From contig JAFYAU010000015.1 of NCBI GenBank assembly GCA_017540565.1, positions 1-37,793 on the forward strand: DNA of 37,793 nt. Direction: 5' to 3'. Under the pieces are notes generated by a model. The model worked only from the letters and a program-made list of their open reading frames with translations, did no database searches and was not told where the DNA came from. The translations under genes were made by a program, and so were the position numbers. The DNA is from Oscillospiraceae bacterium (GTDB taxonomy: Bacteria; Bacillota; Clostridia; Oscillospirales; Oscillospiraceae). Shown in pieces: positions 37,688-37,793 of this stretch (the first letter of the stretch is position 1; every line of letters starts with the position of its first letter).

Positions 37688-37793
37688 CATGCGGGCATAG
37701 CCCTCTGTTCCTCGCGGACACGTCAAACGTGTAATACGGCCTGCCAGTTGCGCAAGGACTGTTACTTGCCGCCCTTAAAAGGGCCCGCTTCAC
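37688..37793. other. Structured non-coding tail of unknown nature
   Basis: No gene is visible. The stretch holds several small palindromes: ACACGT CAA ACGTGT at about 37719-37733, CCCTTAAAAGGG near 37773-37784, and the inverted halves GCGGGC...GCCCGC. It directly follows a terminator. On the minus strand the fragment GGCAAGTAACAGT vaguely recalls domain I of group II introns, but the resemblance is too weak to name it. It is cut by the window end. Confidence 0.3.

Noticed and set aside
205..37698. ATGCGGGCAT found at 205-214 and again at 37689-37698, near both window ends
   Set aside because: A shared 10-mer is expected many times by chance in 37.8 kb; no longer match flanks it.
37688..37793. 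A second group II intron at the right edge, reading on the minus strand
   Set aside because: Only a loose likeness to domain I (GGCAAGTAACAGT); there is no room for an intron before the terminator and no domain V.
1..37793. CRISPR arrays, prophage genes, toxin-antitoxin pairs and restriction systems
   Set aside because: No regularly spaced repeats and no proteins of these kinds were recognised on either strand.

Overview
The window reads as chromosomal DNA of a GC-rich, anaerobic, Gram-positive bacterium of the Clostridia type. The evidence is a PolC-type replicative polymerase, a six-gene Rnf complex in the clostridial order C-D-G-E-A-B, a CarD-type regulator, a DUF1836 protein, strong G-rich ribosome binding sites and many textbook sigma-A promoters with 17-base spacers. 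Genus or family cannot be fixed from the sequence alone. Density is high and there is no prophage, CRISPR array or intact insertion sequence. The only mobile DNA is the 3' end of a group II intron at the left edge.

Layout. 1-302: intron tail and a terminator. 303-5061: two MATE pumps on the minus strand flanking a membrane-anchored SH3/DUF4015 protein on the plus strand. 5201-15443: a long housekeeping run, pyrH-frr-uppS-cdsA-dxr-rseP-ispG-polC (nucleotide metabolism, ribosome recycling, isoprenoid and phospholipid synthesis, site-2 protease, DNA replication), with a terminator-like hairpin between cdsA and dxr. 15517-16107: a CarD-type gene behind an extended -10 promoter and a leader terminator. 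16185-17597: a third MATE pump, divergent from glnS (17744-19420). 19501-22487: an SGNH hydrolase, a DUF1836 regulator coupled to an RsmJ-like methyltransferase, and a Crp/Fnr-like regulator. 22567-24722: a small-molecule methyltransferase divergent from a lipoprotein/fRMsr operon. 24809-29711: rnfCDGEAB. 29923-31708: tsaE-tsaB-upp. 31850-34679: rodA/ftsW-like, prmA, and a stand-alone GlmU-type nucleotidyltransferase. 34724-34810: tRNA-Leu(CAA). 34881-37642: a small membrane protein, an AEC permease preceded by an 18-codon coupled ORF, and a PadR-DUF2812 pair with an obvious operator array. 37688-37793: structured sequence I cannot assign.

The main oddities are these. The lipoprotein at 23515-24261 is a circularly permuted solute-binding protein (lobe II before lobe I) that lacks the usual carboxylate-binding arginine and is paired with a free-methionine-sulfoxide reductase. 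An 18-codon ORF is translationally coupled to the AEC permease. A terminator hairpin lies between the CarD promoter and its gene. A perfect inverted repeat sits on the start site of the SGNH hydrolase promoter. RnfE carries a four-cysteine C-terminal tail. An RsmJ-like methyltransferase sits in what looks like a Firmicute. GlmU and PolC are shorter than usual. Nearly all function calls rest on motif recognition by eye; no database search was run.
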